Assembly (NCBI GenBank): GCA_044221335.1
Contig: JBGAPI010000056.1
Coordinates: forward strand, 1-35,060
Source of the DNA: JBGAPI01 sp044221335
Lineage (GTDB): Bacteria > Pseudomonadota > Gammaproteobacteria > Xanthomonadales > Ahniellaceae
Length of the DNA stretch: 35,060 nt
Direction of reading: 5' to 3'
Notes under the pieces: model-generated
The model's input: only the letters and a program-made list of their open reading frames with translations
Databases searched by the model: none
What the model was told of the DNA's origin: nothing
Made by a program: the position numbers and the translations under genes
Shown: one piece after another, positions 23,941 to 31,402 of the stretch
Position numbering within the stretch: position 1 is the first letter of the stretch
Layout: the number at the start of each line of letters is the position of its first letter

Positions 23941-24653
23941 GCCGGCGCTCCGGCCTGAGCGAGGGCGCCGGTGTCCTGCCGGCGATCGTCGGTGATCACG
24001 CCATCCTCCAGATGCAGCACCCGGTCAGCGTAGGGCAACATGCGCGGGTCGTGCGAGACCACCACCACCGCGCAGCCCTCGCTGTGCGCGAGCTCGTAAA
24101 GCGCGCGGGCGACGCCGACGCCGGTCCTGCCGTCGAGCGCCGCGGTCGGCTCGTCGGCCAGGATGATCTCGGGGCGGCCGGCGATTGCGCGCGCGATCGC
24201 GACGCGCTGCTTCTGTCCGCCGGACAGCTCCGCCGGGAAGGACTCGATCTTGTCGGCGAGCCCCATCCGGGCGAGCAGTTCGGTCGCGGTCGCCTTCATC
24301 GCCGTCCGCTGCCGCTTGAGATCGAGCGCGATCGCGACGTTCTCCCAGGCGCGCAGCGTCGGGAACAGGTTGTAGTGCTGGAACACGAAGCCATAGTGCG
24401 CGAGACGCAGCGCGGTCAGCGCCTCGAGGTCGAGTCCGGCGAGCGGGCGGTCGAACAGCCGCACCACGCCGTCGGTCGGCCGCTGCAGGCAGCCGGCGAC
24501 CTGCAGCAGCGTGGTCTTGCCCGAACCCGACGGACCGAGCAGCAGGCTCATCTCGCCGCGCTCGATGCCGAGACTCACGCCCTTCAGCGCGGTGAACGCG
24601 GTGGCGCCGCTGCCGTAGGTCAGTGTCACCTGATCGAGTTGGAGGAGGGGCAT
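23937..24653 (-). CDS. ABC transporter ATP-binding protein (MacB/LolD/DevA-like)
   Basis: This 238-residue ABC ATPase has Walker A GPSGSGKTT (40-48), the Q loop in FQHYNLFPTLRAWENVA, the signature LSGGQKQRVAIARA (about 143-156), and Walker B IILADEPTAALD (about 164-175). The H loop is VVSHDPR. It belongs to the LolD/MacB/DevA exporter branch. The start at 24653 (MPLLQLDQVTLTYG) is chosen by family likeness; the longer open frame to 24746 overlaps the hemB upstream region. Its stop overlaps the fusion-protein start, so the two are coupled. It is divergent from hemB with a 91-nt gap. The permease partner is missing here. Confidence 0.88.
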   Translation of the reverse strand: MPLLQLDQVTLTYGSGATAFTALKGVSLGIERGEMSLLLGPSGSGKTTLLQVAGCLQRPTDGVVRLFDRPLAGLDLEALTALRLAHYGFVFQHYNLFPTLRAWENVAIALDLKRQRTAMKATATELLARMGLADKIESFPAELSGGQKQRVAIARAIAGRPEIILADEPTAALDGRTGVGVARALYELAHSEGCAVVVVSHDPRMLPYADRVLHLEDGVITDDRRQDTGALAQAGAPA

Positions 24654-24712
24654 CTCGGGAATGTATTGCGCGAGAGGGTGTGATGTCGCGGGCTCCACTG
24701 GGCCCTCCGCCG

Positions 24713-24718
24713 TACAAT
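24713..24718 (+). promoter_or_regulatory. Likely hemB -10 element
   Basis: TACAAT lies 26 nt before the hemB ATG. No good -35 hexamer is visible 17 nt upstream, so this may be a weak promoter. Confidence 0.35.
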
Positions 24719-24744
24719 TGCGCTTTCGACAGGACCTCGAATCC

Positions 24745-25737
24745 ATGAGCTACCCCGCCACCCGCCCCCGCCGCATGCGCCGCGACGACTTCTCGCGGCG
24801 GCTGATGCGCGAGAACACGCTGACCGCGAACGACCTGATCTGGCCGCTGTTCGTGCGCGAGGGGTCCGGCGTGCGCGAGGCCGTGGGGTCGATGCCCGGC
24901 GTCGAGCGCGTCTCGATCGACCAGCTCGTGATCGAGGCCGAAGCGGCGGTGAAGCTCGGCATCCCGGCGCTCGCGCTGTTTCCGGTGACGCCGCTCGAGG
25001 CGAAGTCGCTGGATGCGCGCGAGGCCTGGAACCCCGACGGCCTGGCGCAGCGCGCGGTCCGCGCGGTGAAGACGCGGTTCCCGGAACTCGGCGTGATCAC
25101 CGACGTCGCGCTCGATCCGTTCACCACCCACGGCCAGGACGGGCTGATCGACGAGTCCGGCTACGTGGTCAACGACGAGACGGTCGCCGCGCTGGTGCGG
25201 CAGGCGCTGTCCCATGCCGAGGCCGGGGCCGACGTGGTCGCGCCGTCGGACATGATGGACGGCCGGATCGGCGCGGTCCGCGCCGCGCTCGAGGCGGCCG
25301 GCCACATCCACACCCGGATCCTCGCCTACTCGGCGAAGTACGCATCGAGCTACTACGGCCCATTCCGCGACGCGGTCGGCTCCGCCGGCAGTCTCGGGAA
25401 GGGGAACAAATACACCTACCAGATGGACCCGGCCAATGGCGACGAGGCGCTGCGCGAGGTCGAGCTCGATCTCGCCGAGGGCGCCGACATGGTGATGATC
25501 AAGCCGGGCCTGCCCTACCTCGACATCGTGCGGCGGGTGAAGGAGCGCTTCGGCGCGCCGACGATGGTCTACCAGGTCAGCGGCGAGTACGCGATGCTGA
25601 AGGCAGCCGGCGCCAACGGCTGGATCAACGAGCGCGCCTGCGTGCTCGAGGCGCTGATCGCGTTCAAGCGGGCGGGGGCGGATGCGGTGCTGACCTACTT
25701 CGCGAAGGAAGCGGCCGGCTGGCTGAGGGAAGCGTAG
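24745..25737 (+). CDS. hemB: Delta-aminolevulinic acid dehydratase (porphobilinogen synthase)
   Basis: This 330-residue cytosolic enzyme joins two 5-aminolevulinate molecules to porphobilinogen in haem synthesis. The active-site lysines are K198 (YSAKYASSYYGPFRDA) and K253 (MIKPGLPYLD). The metal region reads DVALDPFTTHGQDGL, an Asp-rich segment rather than the Cys-rich zinc-binding one, so it should be of the Mg-responsive type known from Pseudomonas. This avoids a zinc need. I start at 24745 (AGGAC lies upstream). The longer frame from 24661 has no family likeness. The stop TAG is part of a repeat shared with accC. It converges on accC with only 55 nt between the two stop codons. Confidence 0.95.
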   Translation: MSYPATRPRRMRRDDFSRRLMRENTLTANDLIWPLFVREGSGVREAVGSMPGVERVSIDQLVIEAEAAVKLGIPALALFPVTPLEAKSLDAREAWNPDGLAQRAVRAVKTRFPELGVITDVALDPFTTHGQDGLIDESGYVVNDETVAALVRQALSHAEAGADVVAPSDMMDGRIGAVRAALEAAGHIHTRILAYSAKYASSYYGPFRDAVGSAGSLGKGNKYTYQMDPANGDEALREVELDLAEGADMVMIKPGLPYLDIVRRVKERFGAPTMVYQVSGEYAMLKAAGANGWINERACVLEALIAFKRAGADAVLTYFAKEAAGWLREA

Positions 25738-25795
25738 GGCGGGCACTGCCCGCCATTGCCGGAACTCGTCGCGTCGGCGCGCAGTGCGCGCCCTA
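25735..25795. repeat. Twin-hairpin repeat spanning both convergent stop codons
   Basis: The 61-bp unit starts TAGGGCGGGCACTGCCCGCC, which includes the hemB stop (25735-25737), and ends GCGCGCAGTGCGCGCCCTA. The end contains the complement of the accC stop (25793-25795). Two GC-rich hairpins face each other. It covers the whole hemB-accC intergenic space and may serve as a bidirectional terminator. Confidence 0.75.
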
Positions 25796-27157
25796 CAACG
25801 CGATGCTCTTCTCGCGCTGCTCCGCGATCCGCTTTTCCAGGTAGTGGATGTTCATCCCGCCCTGCCCGAAGCCGCCGTCGGCCATGATCCGCGACTGCAG
25901 CGGCAGGTTGGTCTTGACCCCGTCCACCACCATCTCGGCGAGTGCCTGGCGCATCCGCGCGATCGCGGTGGCGCGGTCGCGGCCGTGCACGATCAGCTTG
26001 CCGATCATCGAGTCGTAGTTCGGCGGGATCCGATAGCCCTCGTAGATGTGGGTATCGAGCCGGACACCCGGACCGCCGGCCGGATGGAAGCGCTTCACCA
26101 GGCCCGGCGAGGGCATGAAGGTGTCCGGATCCTCGGCGTTGATCCGGCACTCGATCGCATGCCCGGTCAGGACGATCTGCTCCTGCCGGATCGACAGCGG
26201 CTCGCCGGCCGCGATCATCAGCTGCTCGCGCACCAGGTCGATGCCGGTGACCAGTTCGGTGACCGGATGCTCGACCTGGATGCGGGTGTTCATCTCGATG
26301 AAGTAGAAGCGGCCGTCCTCGAACAGGAACTCGAAGGTGCCGGCGCCGCGGTAGCCGATGCGCAGGCAGGCCTCGACGCACACCTTGCCGATCTCGGCGC
26401 GCATCGCGTCGGTGATTCCCGGCGCCGGCGCCTCCTCGACGACCTTCTGGTGGCGGCGCTGCATCGAGCAGTCGCGCTCGCCGAGGTGGATCGCATTGCC
26501 CTGGCCGTCGGCCAGCACCTGGATCTCGACGTGACGCGGGTGCTGGAGGAATTTCTCCATGTACACCTGGTCGTTGTTGAACGCCGCCTTGGCCTCCGCC
26601 TTGGTCGTCGCGATCGAGTTCTCCAGCGCGGCCTCGGTGTGCACGACCCGCATGCCGCGGCCGCCACCGCCGCCGGCGGCCTTGACGATCACCGGATAGC
26701 CGATCTCCTTCGCGATCCGGCGGTTCTCGTCGGGATCGTCGCCGAGCGGCCCGCCGGAGCCCGGAACGCAGGGCACGCCGGCCGCCTGCATCGCACGGAT
26801 CGCCTCGACCTTGTCGCCCATCAGGCGGATCACCTTGGCGGTCGGGCCGATGAAGACGAAGCCGGAGGATTCGACCCGCTCGGCGAAGTCGGCATTCTCG
26901 GAGAGGAACCCGTAGCCGGGATGGATCGCCTGCGCGTCGGTCACCTCGGCGGCCGCGATGATCCGCGGGATGTTGAGGTAGCTCTCGATCGCGGGCGGCC
27001 CGCCGATGCAGACCGATTCGTCGGCCATGCTGACGTGCTTCAGGTTCCGGTCGACGGTCGAGTGCACCGCGACCGTCTTGATGCCGAGGGCGTGACAGGC
27101 GCGCAGGATGCGCAGCGCGATTTCGCCGCGGTTGGCGATGAGGACTTTGTCGAGCAT
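25793..27157 (-). CDS. accC: Acetyl-CoA carboxylase, biotin carboxylase subunit
   Basis: This 454-residue ATP-grasp enzyme carboxylates the biotin on AccB with bicarbonate and ATP, the first step of fatty-acid synthesis. It starts LDKVLIANRGEIALRILRA. The glycine-rich ATP-binding loop GGGGGRGM is at about 162-169. The catalytic region FIEMNTRIQVEHPVTE lies at about 285-300, and YDSMIGKLIVHG follows near 390. Length matches the family (about 449). It is the third gene of aroQ-accB-accC. Its ribosome site is weak. It is separated from accB by a 115-nt spacer with heptamer repeats. The stop codon TAG lies in a repeat shared with hemB. Confidence 0.97.
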   Translation of the reverse strand: MLDKVLIANRGEIALRILRACHALGIKTVAVHSTVDRNLKHVSMADESVCIGGPPAIESYLNIPRIIAAAEVTDAQAIHPGYGFLSENADFAERVESSGFVFIGPTAKVIRLMGDKVEAIRAMQAAGVPCVPGSGGPLGDDPDENRRIAKEIGYPVIVKAAGGGGGRGMRVVHTEAALENSIATTKAEAKAAFNNDQVYMEKFLQHPRHVEIQVLADGQGNAIHLGERDCSMQRRHQKVVEEAPAPGITDAMRAEIGKVCVEACLRIGYRGAGTFEFLFEDGRFYFIEMNTRIQVEHPVTELVTGIDLVREQLMIAAGEPLSIRQEQIVLTGHAIECRINAEDPDTFMPSPGLVKRFHPAGGPGVRLDTHIYEGYRIPPNYDSMIGKLIVHGRDRATAIARMRQALAEMVVDGVKTNLPLQSRIMADGGFGQGGMNIHYLEKRIAEQREKSIAL

Positions 27158-27173
27158 GGGGTTCGCCAGGTCT

Positions 27174-27268
27174 GAGGGCAGAGGGCAGAGGGCTGAGGGG
27201 ACCGGTGACGGGGCGATCGAGAGCCGTGCGACAGCGCTCTTCGGTTCAGCCCTCAGCCCTCAGCCCCG
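27174..27268. repeat. Inverted heptamer tandem repeats in the accB-accC spacer
   Basis: Four heptamers of the type GAGGGCA/GAGGGCT run from 27174 to 27201. Three complementary heptamers CAGCCCT/CAGCCCC run from 27248 to 27268. The arms would pair as a hairpin with a loop of about 46 nt in the operon transcript. This could tune accC relative to accB or protect mRNA ends; its function is unknown. Confidence 0.75.
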
Positions 27269-27272
27269 CTCT

Positions 27273-27764
27273 TCACGCAATCACGAACAAAGGCTCGTCG
27301 AACTCGACGGGCTGCCCGCTGTTCACCATCACCGCCGCGACCGTGCCCGACACGTCCGCCTCGATCTGGTTGAACATCTTCATCGCTTCAATGATGCCGA
27401 GCACGTCGCCGGCCTTGACCTGCTGGCCGACCTTGACGAAGGGCGCCGCGTCCGGGCGCGGCGAGGCATAGAAGGTGCCGACCATCGGCGAGCGCAGCAC
27501 GTGGCCGTCGGGCATCGAACTGCCGATCGGGCCATCGTCGTCGCGCGAGGCCGCGGCGGGAGCGGAATGGCCACCACCGCCGTGGCCGCGGTGCGGCTCG
27601 ACATGGACGTGGGTGACCGGCGCCGGCGCTGCCATCGCGGCGACCATGCCGCCGGCGGGAACGCGCGACAGGCGAATGGTCTCCTCGCCCTCCTTGATCT
27701 CGATTTCGGCCAGATTCGACTCCGCCAGGAGGTCGATCAGCTTCTTGATTTTGCGCAGATCCAT
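27273..27764 (-). CDS. accB: Acetyl-CoA carboxylase biotin carboxyl carrier protein
   Basis: This 163-residue protein carries the biotin of acetyl-CoA carboxylase. The N-terminal dimerisation part is MDLRKIKKLIDLLAESNLAE. A flexible His/Gly/Ala-rich linker follows (about 45-80). The biotinyl domain has K129 in the motif EAMKM, which BirA would biotinylate. The so-called thumb region is within GHVLRSPMVGTFY. The start at 27764 is set by GGGAGA about 7 nt upstream. The longer frame to 27887 overlaps aroQ and is rejected. It lies 37 nt after the aroQ stop. Confidence 0.96.
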   Translation of the reverse strand: MDLRKIKKLIDLLAESNLAEIEIKEGEETIRLSRVPAGGMVAAMAAPAPVTHVHVEPHRGHGGGGHSAPAAASRDDDGPIGSSMPDGHVLRSPMVGTFYASPRPDAAPFVKVGQQVKAGDVLGIIEAMKMFNQIEADVSGTVAAVMVNSGQPVEFDEPLFVIA

Positions 27765-27801
27765 GAACGCTTCTCCCTGCCCGCCGCTGTCCGCGCGAGC
27801 C

Positions 27802-28278
27802 TCAAATGCCGGTCTGGATCGCCTCGCCGTCGATGGCGAGTGCGGAGAGCCGGGTGACTGCGGCGTCGATCGCCAGCAGATAACCATGGGCGCCGAGGCC
27901 GCAGATGACCCCCAGCGCCGCGTCGGAAAAATACGAATGCCGCCGGAACGACTCGCGCGCGTGCACGTTCGACAGGTGGACCTCGATGAACGGGATGGCC
28001 ACCGCCGACAGCGCGTCGCGCAGCGCGACGCTGGTGTGCGTCAACGCGGCCGGATTGATCACGATGATCGCCGTTTGATCGTGTTTCGCGGCGTGCACCC
28101 GCTGGATCAATTCCAGCTCGCTGTTCGATTGCAAGCTGTCGAGCTGATGTCCATACTGCTCCGCACGGTCGCGGGCGTAGCGCTCGATCTCCGGCAACGT
28201 GATCTGCCCGTAGACGCCCGGTTCGCGGGTGCCCAAGAGGTTCAGATTCGGACCGTTCAGAAGAAGGATGCGTGCCAC
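27802..28278 (-). CDS. aroQ: Type II 3-dehydroquinate dehydratase
   Basis: This 158-residue enzyme dehydrates 3-dehydroquinate in the shikimate pathway. It starts (GTG) with ARILLLNGPNLNLLGTREPG and has the catalytic Tyr Y23 (EPGVYG) and H101 (EVHLSN), with INPAALTHTS near residue 75. The start codon is GTG at 28278, with GGAG about 8 nt upstream. It is the first gene of the widespread aroQ-accB-accC order and probably shares its promoter, which would lie in 28279-28380. No promoter there is convincing. An exact 10-bp palindrome CGGTTAACCG occurs at 28351-28360. Confidence 0.96.
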   Translation of the reverse strand: MARILLLNGPNLNLLGTREPGVYGQITLPEIERYARDRAEQYGHQLDSLQSNSELELIQRVHAAKHDQTAIIVINPAALTHTSVALRDALSAVAIPFIEVHLSNVHARESFRRHSYFSDAALGVICGLGAHGYLLAIDAAVTRLSALAIDGEAIQTGI

Positions 28279-28380
28279 GTCGACACTCCGCGCGGGGGCG
28301 GTAGTGTGCGGGGTCCGGCGGATGCTGTCCAGTTCGCCGACGTTAGCCGCCGGTTAACCGCAAAATTCATACGTTCGTTT

Positions 28381-28425
28381 GTCCAAAGGCGACCCGGCGG
28401 CGCTGCCGCCGGGTCGCCTTTGGAC
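28381..28425. repeat. Perfect 21-bp inverted repeat with 3-nt loop
   Basis: The arms 28381-28401 and 28405-28425 are exact complements around the loop GCT. The stem is GC-rich with an A/T-rich end (starts GTCCAAAGGCG). It is located upstream of aroQ and beyond the terminator of the exported-protein gene. It may block read-through into the aroQ operon or be a mobile repeat copy. No T-run follows closely. Confidence 0.85.
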
Positions 28426-28460
28426 CTATTGGAGAGCGAAATCCCGTTCGAGGGGCCGTC

Positions 28461-28577
28461 GAAGAATTGATGGGTGTCCGGAAATTCCGGGAAGAATTGA
28501 TGGATGTCCCGTCATTCCTCCGCGCCAGTCCGTCCAACACGGGAATCGAGCGTCGTAGTCGCTGTGCGGGAATGACG
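28461..28577. repeat. Direct and inverted short repeats, non-coding
   Basis: A 20-bp direct repeat GAAGAATTGATGG(G/A)TGTCC(G/C) lies at 28461-28480 and 28491-28510 (30-bp period), around a palindrome CCGGAAATTCCGG at 28478-28490. Then CGTCATTCC (28510-28518) pairs with GGAATGACG (28569-28577). The second motif resembles a common dispersed intergenic repeat. No gene is seen between 28426 and 28650. Confidence 0.6.
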
Positions 28578-28650
28578 AGGTTCCCGAACTCTCGCGCGCG
28601 GTTTCGTGACTCGCTGGCACAACACCACTTTCTCCGCGCGTTCCGAAACG

Positions 28651-28678
28651 GAAACGGCCCCGTTGCCGGGGCCGTTTC
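28651..28678 (-). terminator. Terminator of the PPC-repeat protein gene
   Basis: A perfect 12-bp GC-rich stem (28651-28662 and 28667-28678) with a TTGC loop lies about 30 nt beyond the stop of the minus-strand gene. On the minus strand the stem is followed by a mixed T/C tract. The position makes it a probable terminator. Confidence 0.7.
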
Positions 28679-28710
28679 GGATTTTCCGCGCCGTCCTCGG
28701 ACGGTGGCGA

Positions 28711-31122
28711 CTACTGCACGGAGATCACGTAGTTCGCCTTGGTGGCCAGCGTGTTGCCATTGCTCGGCATTGCGCGGACCCAGTAGACACTGAAGGCGAC
28801 GTTGGCCGGCGTCGTGTCCTCGACCGTCAGGGTCCCCGCCTGTTCGGCATTCGAGGCGACCAGGACGATCGGGCCGTTCGGGTAGTCGTCCTGGCGGTAC
28901 AGGTCGATGCGGGACGCTGCCGCCACCTGACCCGTCAGGTCGACGCGCGAGTGGTAGCTCGGACCCACCGCGTACGCCGTCCAGTCCTGATCGGTCACGT
29001 TGTGGAAGTTGTGGGTCTGCGGACTGCCGGCGTACAGGGCGTGGTACTGCTCGCGGCTGTCGTCGGCCTCGTACGAATCGGGCAGCAGCTCGGTGCTGAC
29101 ATTGATGGAATAGGTCGCCGGCTTGAACGACGCCGCACTGCTGGTCGACCGGGCCTCGACGTAGTAGACCGTCATGGTGTCGGCACCCGAGGTATCGGCG
29201 ACCACCAGCTGGTTGGCCTGGTTCGCCGAGGTCGTCACCGGATCGATCGATCCGTTGGGGTAGTTCAGCTGCCGGTACAGGGTGAGGGACGCGTTCTGCG
29301 CCGCGGCGCCGGTCAGGGTGACGGCACTGCGGGTCCCTGGGCCGACCGAATACGCCGTCCAGTCGGAATCCAGCGCCTTGTTGAAGTTTCCGGCATGCGG
29401 CTGGTCTTCAAAGAGCGTCTTGAACGCATTGCGGGTGTCGTCGTACTCGTACGCATCCGCCTGCAGCTCGCTGACGACCGAGATCGTGTACGTGGAGTTC
29501 GGGCCGCTGCCGGACGCCGAGGTCGGCTTGGCCTCGACGTAGTACACCGTCTGCGCGTCGTTGCCGGAGGTGTCCGTCAGCACCAGCTGGTTCTTGGTGT
29601 TGATCTTGGTCGCGATCAGGTCGATCGAGCCGGTCGGGTAGTTCAACTGGCGATACAGCTTGAGCGAGGCGTTGTTGGCCACCGTGCCGGCCAGCGTGAC
29701 CGTGGACTTGACGTTGGCCGGAACGGCATAGGCCGTCCAGTCGACGTCGGACGCGTTGTGGAAGTTGCCGGCGTGCGGCGATCCCTCGAACAGCGTCTTG
29801 AAGGTCTCGCGGGTGTTGTCCGGTTCGTAGGCGTCCGGATTGATGGTCGCCTTGACGGCACGGAAGGTCAGCGTATGGCGATACTTCGGCTCGGCGTTGT
29901 TGTAGGCCACCAGCATGTGGTCGCCGTCCGCGACGGTGAGCGGCGACACCGCGGGCTTGCCATCGATGGTGACCGTGTACGGCGCCGACGAACTCACGGC
30001 GAAGTTGACCGGCTGGTTGCTGTCGACGAGCTGACCCTGGTTGACGCCGGTGATGGAGATGGCCTTGCTGGTCGGAGGGGCCGCGGTGGGCGCCCACTGG
30101 GTATAGGTATTGATGTCGCTTCCGTTGAAGCGGCGGAACTTGGGATAGACCGTGGTGTAGAGGATGGTGTTGTAGGGACGCCACTGGGTCAGGTCATTGC
30201 CGACCTGGATGCCGATCGGCAGCGCGGTCGAATAGTCGGTCACCGTCGTCGGACCACCAGCCGCGAACAGCACCGGGACGGTGGGTTCCGAGGTGGTCGG
30301 CCCGGTGAACTTCGCGAAGGTGTCGTCGTAGTAGAACGTCGTTCCTGACTGGCACTGACCGTCGCTGTCGACCTGCATGCCCAAGCCGCTGCCTTCCGGC
30401 GTCGACAGCTGGCCATTCTTCGCGTAGATGCCCCCGGTGGAACCGACCGGACGCATCAACGACAGACCGACCACCTGGCTTTCGCCGCTGCCACCGGTGC
30501 GGCGCACGGCGTGGACGTCGAAGTAGGTCACCGGGGCGTAGCCGGCCGCCAGGCAGACATCGGCGCCTTCCGGAACGACCGCACCCGAGGTCATCGCGAG
30601 GTTGCTGCCCACGAAGAATGCCTTGCCGAGGTAAGCCGCGTTCGGAGTACCGCAGGTACCGGCGTAGACGTTCACGTTCGGGACGTGAACGTTGCAGTAT
30701 CCGGCCTTCGCCGCTGCGGTCGTGGCGGAGCCGGTGGCGTCCACGTTCGATTCGTTCACCAGCGGCGTGGTGGCGCGCGCGAGCCGGGCGTTCAGCGCGG
30801 CGAACTCCATCGGGGACAGCGCGCGCTGCTCCGGCTGCACCAGCGCGGCGCACTGCGCATTCGAGCCCGGTACCTGAAGCACGGCGATGTTGAGCACCTG
30901 GTCGCCGTCCTGCACCGCGCGAAGCGATCGCTGCTGCTGCTCGAACAGCTTCGGCGACTCCATCAGGCTGACCGGGCATTCCGTCATTCCCTTGATCGTA
31001 TCGGCGTCGGCCACGGCGTTCGGCTCGACGCGCGGCTCATGGACCAGGGGCTCACCATGGGCGGCACCGGCAACAAACTGGCTCGCCGCCAGGGCGGCGG
31101 CAATCGCGAAATGAATTTTCAA
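28711..31122 (-). CDS. Exported protein with three PPC-like repeats
   Basis: This 803-residue protein starts with TTG at 31120-31122, supported by AAGGAG 6 nt before it and by the signal peptide MKIHFAIAAALAASQFVAGA that follows. No in-frame ATG lies near. The N-terminal part (about 25-340) has Cys-bearing segments and no named fold (CNVHVPNVNVYAGTCGTPNA). A bridge (about 340-425) follows. Three tandem repeats then begin at D430, D556 and D682 with an exact 126-residue period. Each has D-x-YE-x-D(D/N)-(S/T)R, then DWTAY and a TVYYVEA-like strand, like the PPC (pre-peptidase C-terminal) domain. These are beta domains of secreted proteins. It is possibly secreted by type II secretion. No catalytic motif is found. 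Confidence 0.8.
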   Translation of the reverse strand: MKIHFAIAAALAASQFVAGAAHGEPLVHEPRVEPNAVADADTIKGMTECPVSLMESPKLFEQQQRSLRAVQDGDQVLNIAVLQVPGSNAQCAALVQPEQRALSPMEFAALNARLARATTPLVNESNVDATGSATTAAAKAGYCNVHVPNVNVYAGTCGTPNAAYLGKAFFVGSNLAMTSGAVVPEGADVCLAAGYAPVTYFDVHAVRRTGGSGESQVVGLSLMRPVGSTGGIYAKNGQLSTPEGSGLGMQVDSDGQCQSGTTFYYDDTFAKFTGPTTSEPTVPVLFAAGGPTTVTDYSTALPIGIQVGNDLTQWRPYNTILYTTVYPKFRRFNGSDINTYTQWAPTAAPPTSKAISITGVNQGQLVDSNQPVNFAVSSSAPYTVTIDGKPAVSPLTVADGDHMLVAYNNAEPKYRHTLTFRAVKATINPDAYEPDNTRETFKTLFEGSPHAGNFHNASDVDWTAYAVPANVKSTVTLAGTVANNASLKLYRQLNYPTGSIDLIATKINTKNQLVLTDTSGNDAQTVYYVEAKPTSASGSGPNSTYTISVVSELQADAYEYDDTRNAFKTLFEDQPHAGNFNKALDSDWTAYSVGPGTRSAVTLTGAAAQNASLTLYRQLNYPNGSIDPVTTSANQANQLVVADTSGADTMTVYYVEARSTSSAASFKPATYSINVSTELLPDSYEADDSREQYHALYAGSPQTHNFHNVTDQDWTAYAVGPSYHSRVDLTGQVAAASRIDLYRQDDYPNGPIVLVASNAEQAGTLTVEDTTPANVAFSVYWVRAMPSNGNTLATKANYVISVQ

Positions 31123-31372
31123 GCAAATCTCCTTCGGGGATGAGTCGATCGCCGGAGCCGAAGCGGAGGCCGGCGCCGGACGTCGGATCGACCACGCAAG
31201 TGGGTCGCCGTGACATTTCGTCATCCGATGGAAAAGTCGATCACGCGATCGCCACGATGCCCGTCGTCCGGGCCGTTCCTTCGTCCTTGGAACGTCCGTG
31301 AAACGCTGCGACGGCTTGCAACCCATGCCGGTGCTGGCGAATCTTCCCTGGAACCTTTTCGGGAGATCGACC
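31123..31372. other. Divergent intergenic region, 250 nt
   Basis: This gap separates the TTG-started exported-protein gene from the serine hydrolase. It probably carries promoters for both. A weak plus-strand candidate is TTGCAA at 31316-31321 with GAATCT at 31339-31344 (17-nt spacing). Nothing else stands out. Confidence 0.3.
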
Positions 31373-31402
31373 ATGCGCCGGATCACCTGAGCCCTGCTCA
31401 CC

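Noticed and set aside
24025..25746. A 573-codon minus-strand frame over hemB and the ABC ATPase
   Set aside because: Both true genes are certain by motifs, and this frame has none.
28606..30348. A 580-codon plus-strand frame opposite the PPC-repeat protein
   Set aside because: Repeating VRRPV/GVRQ-like strings are the complement of the repeat protein; it has no start signals or family likeness.
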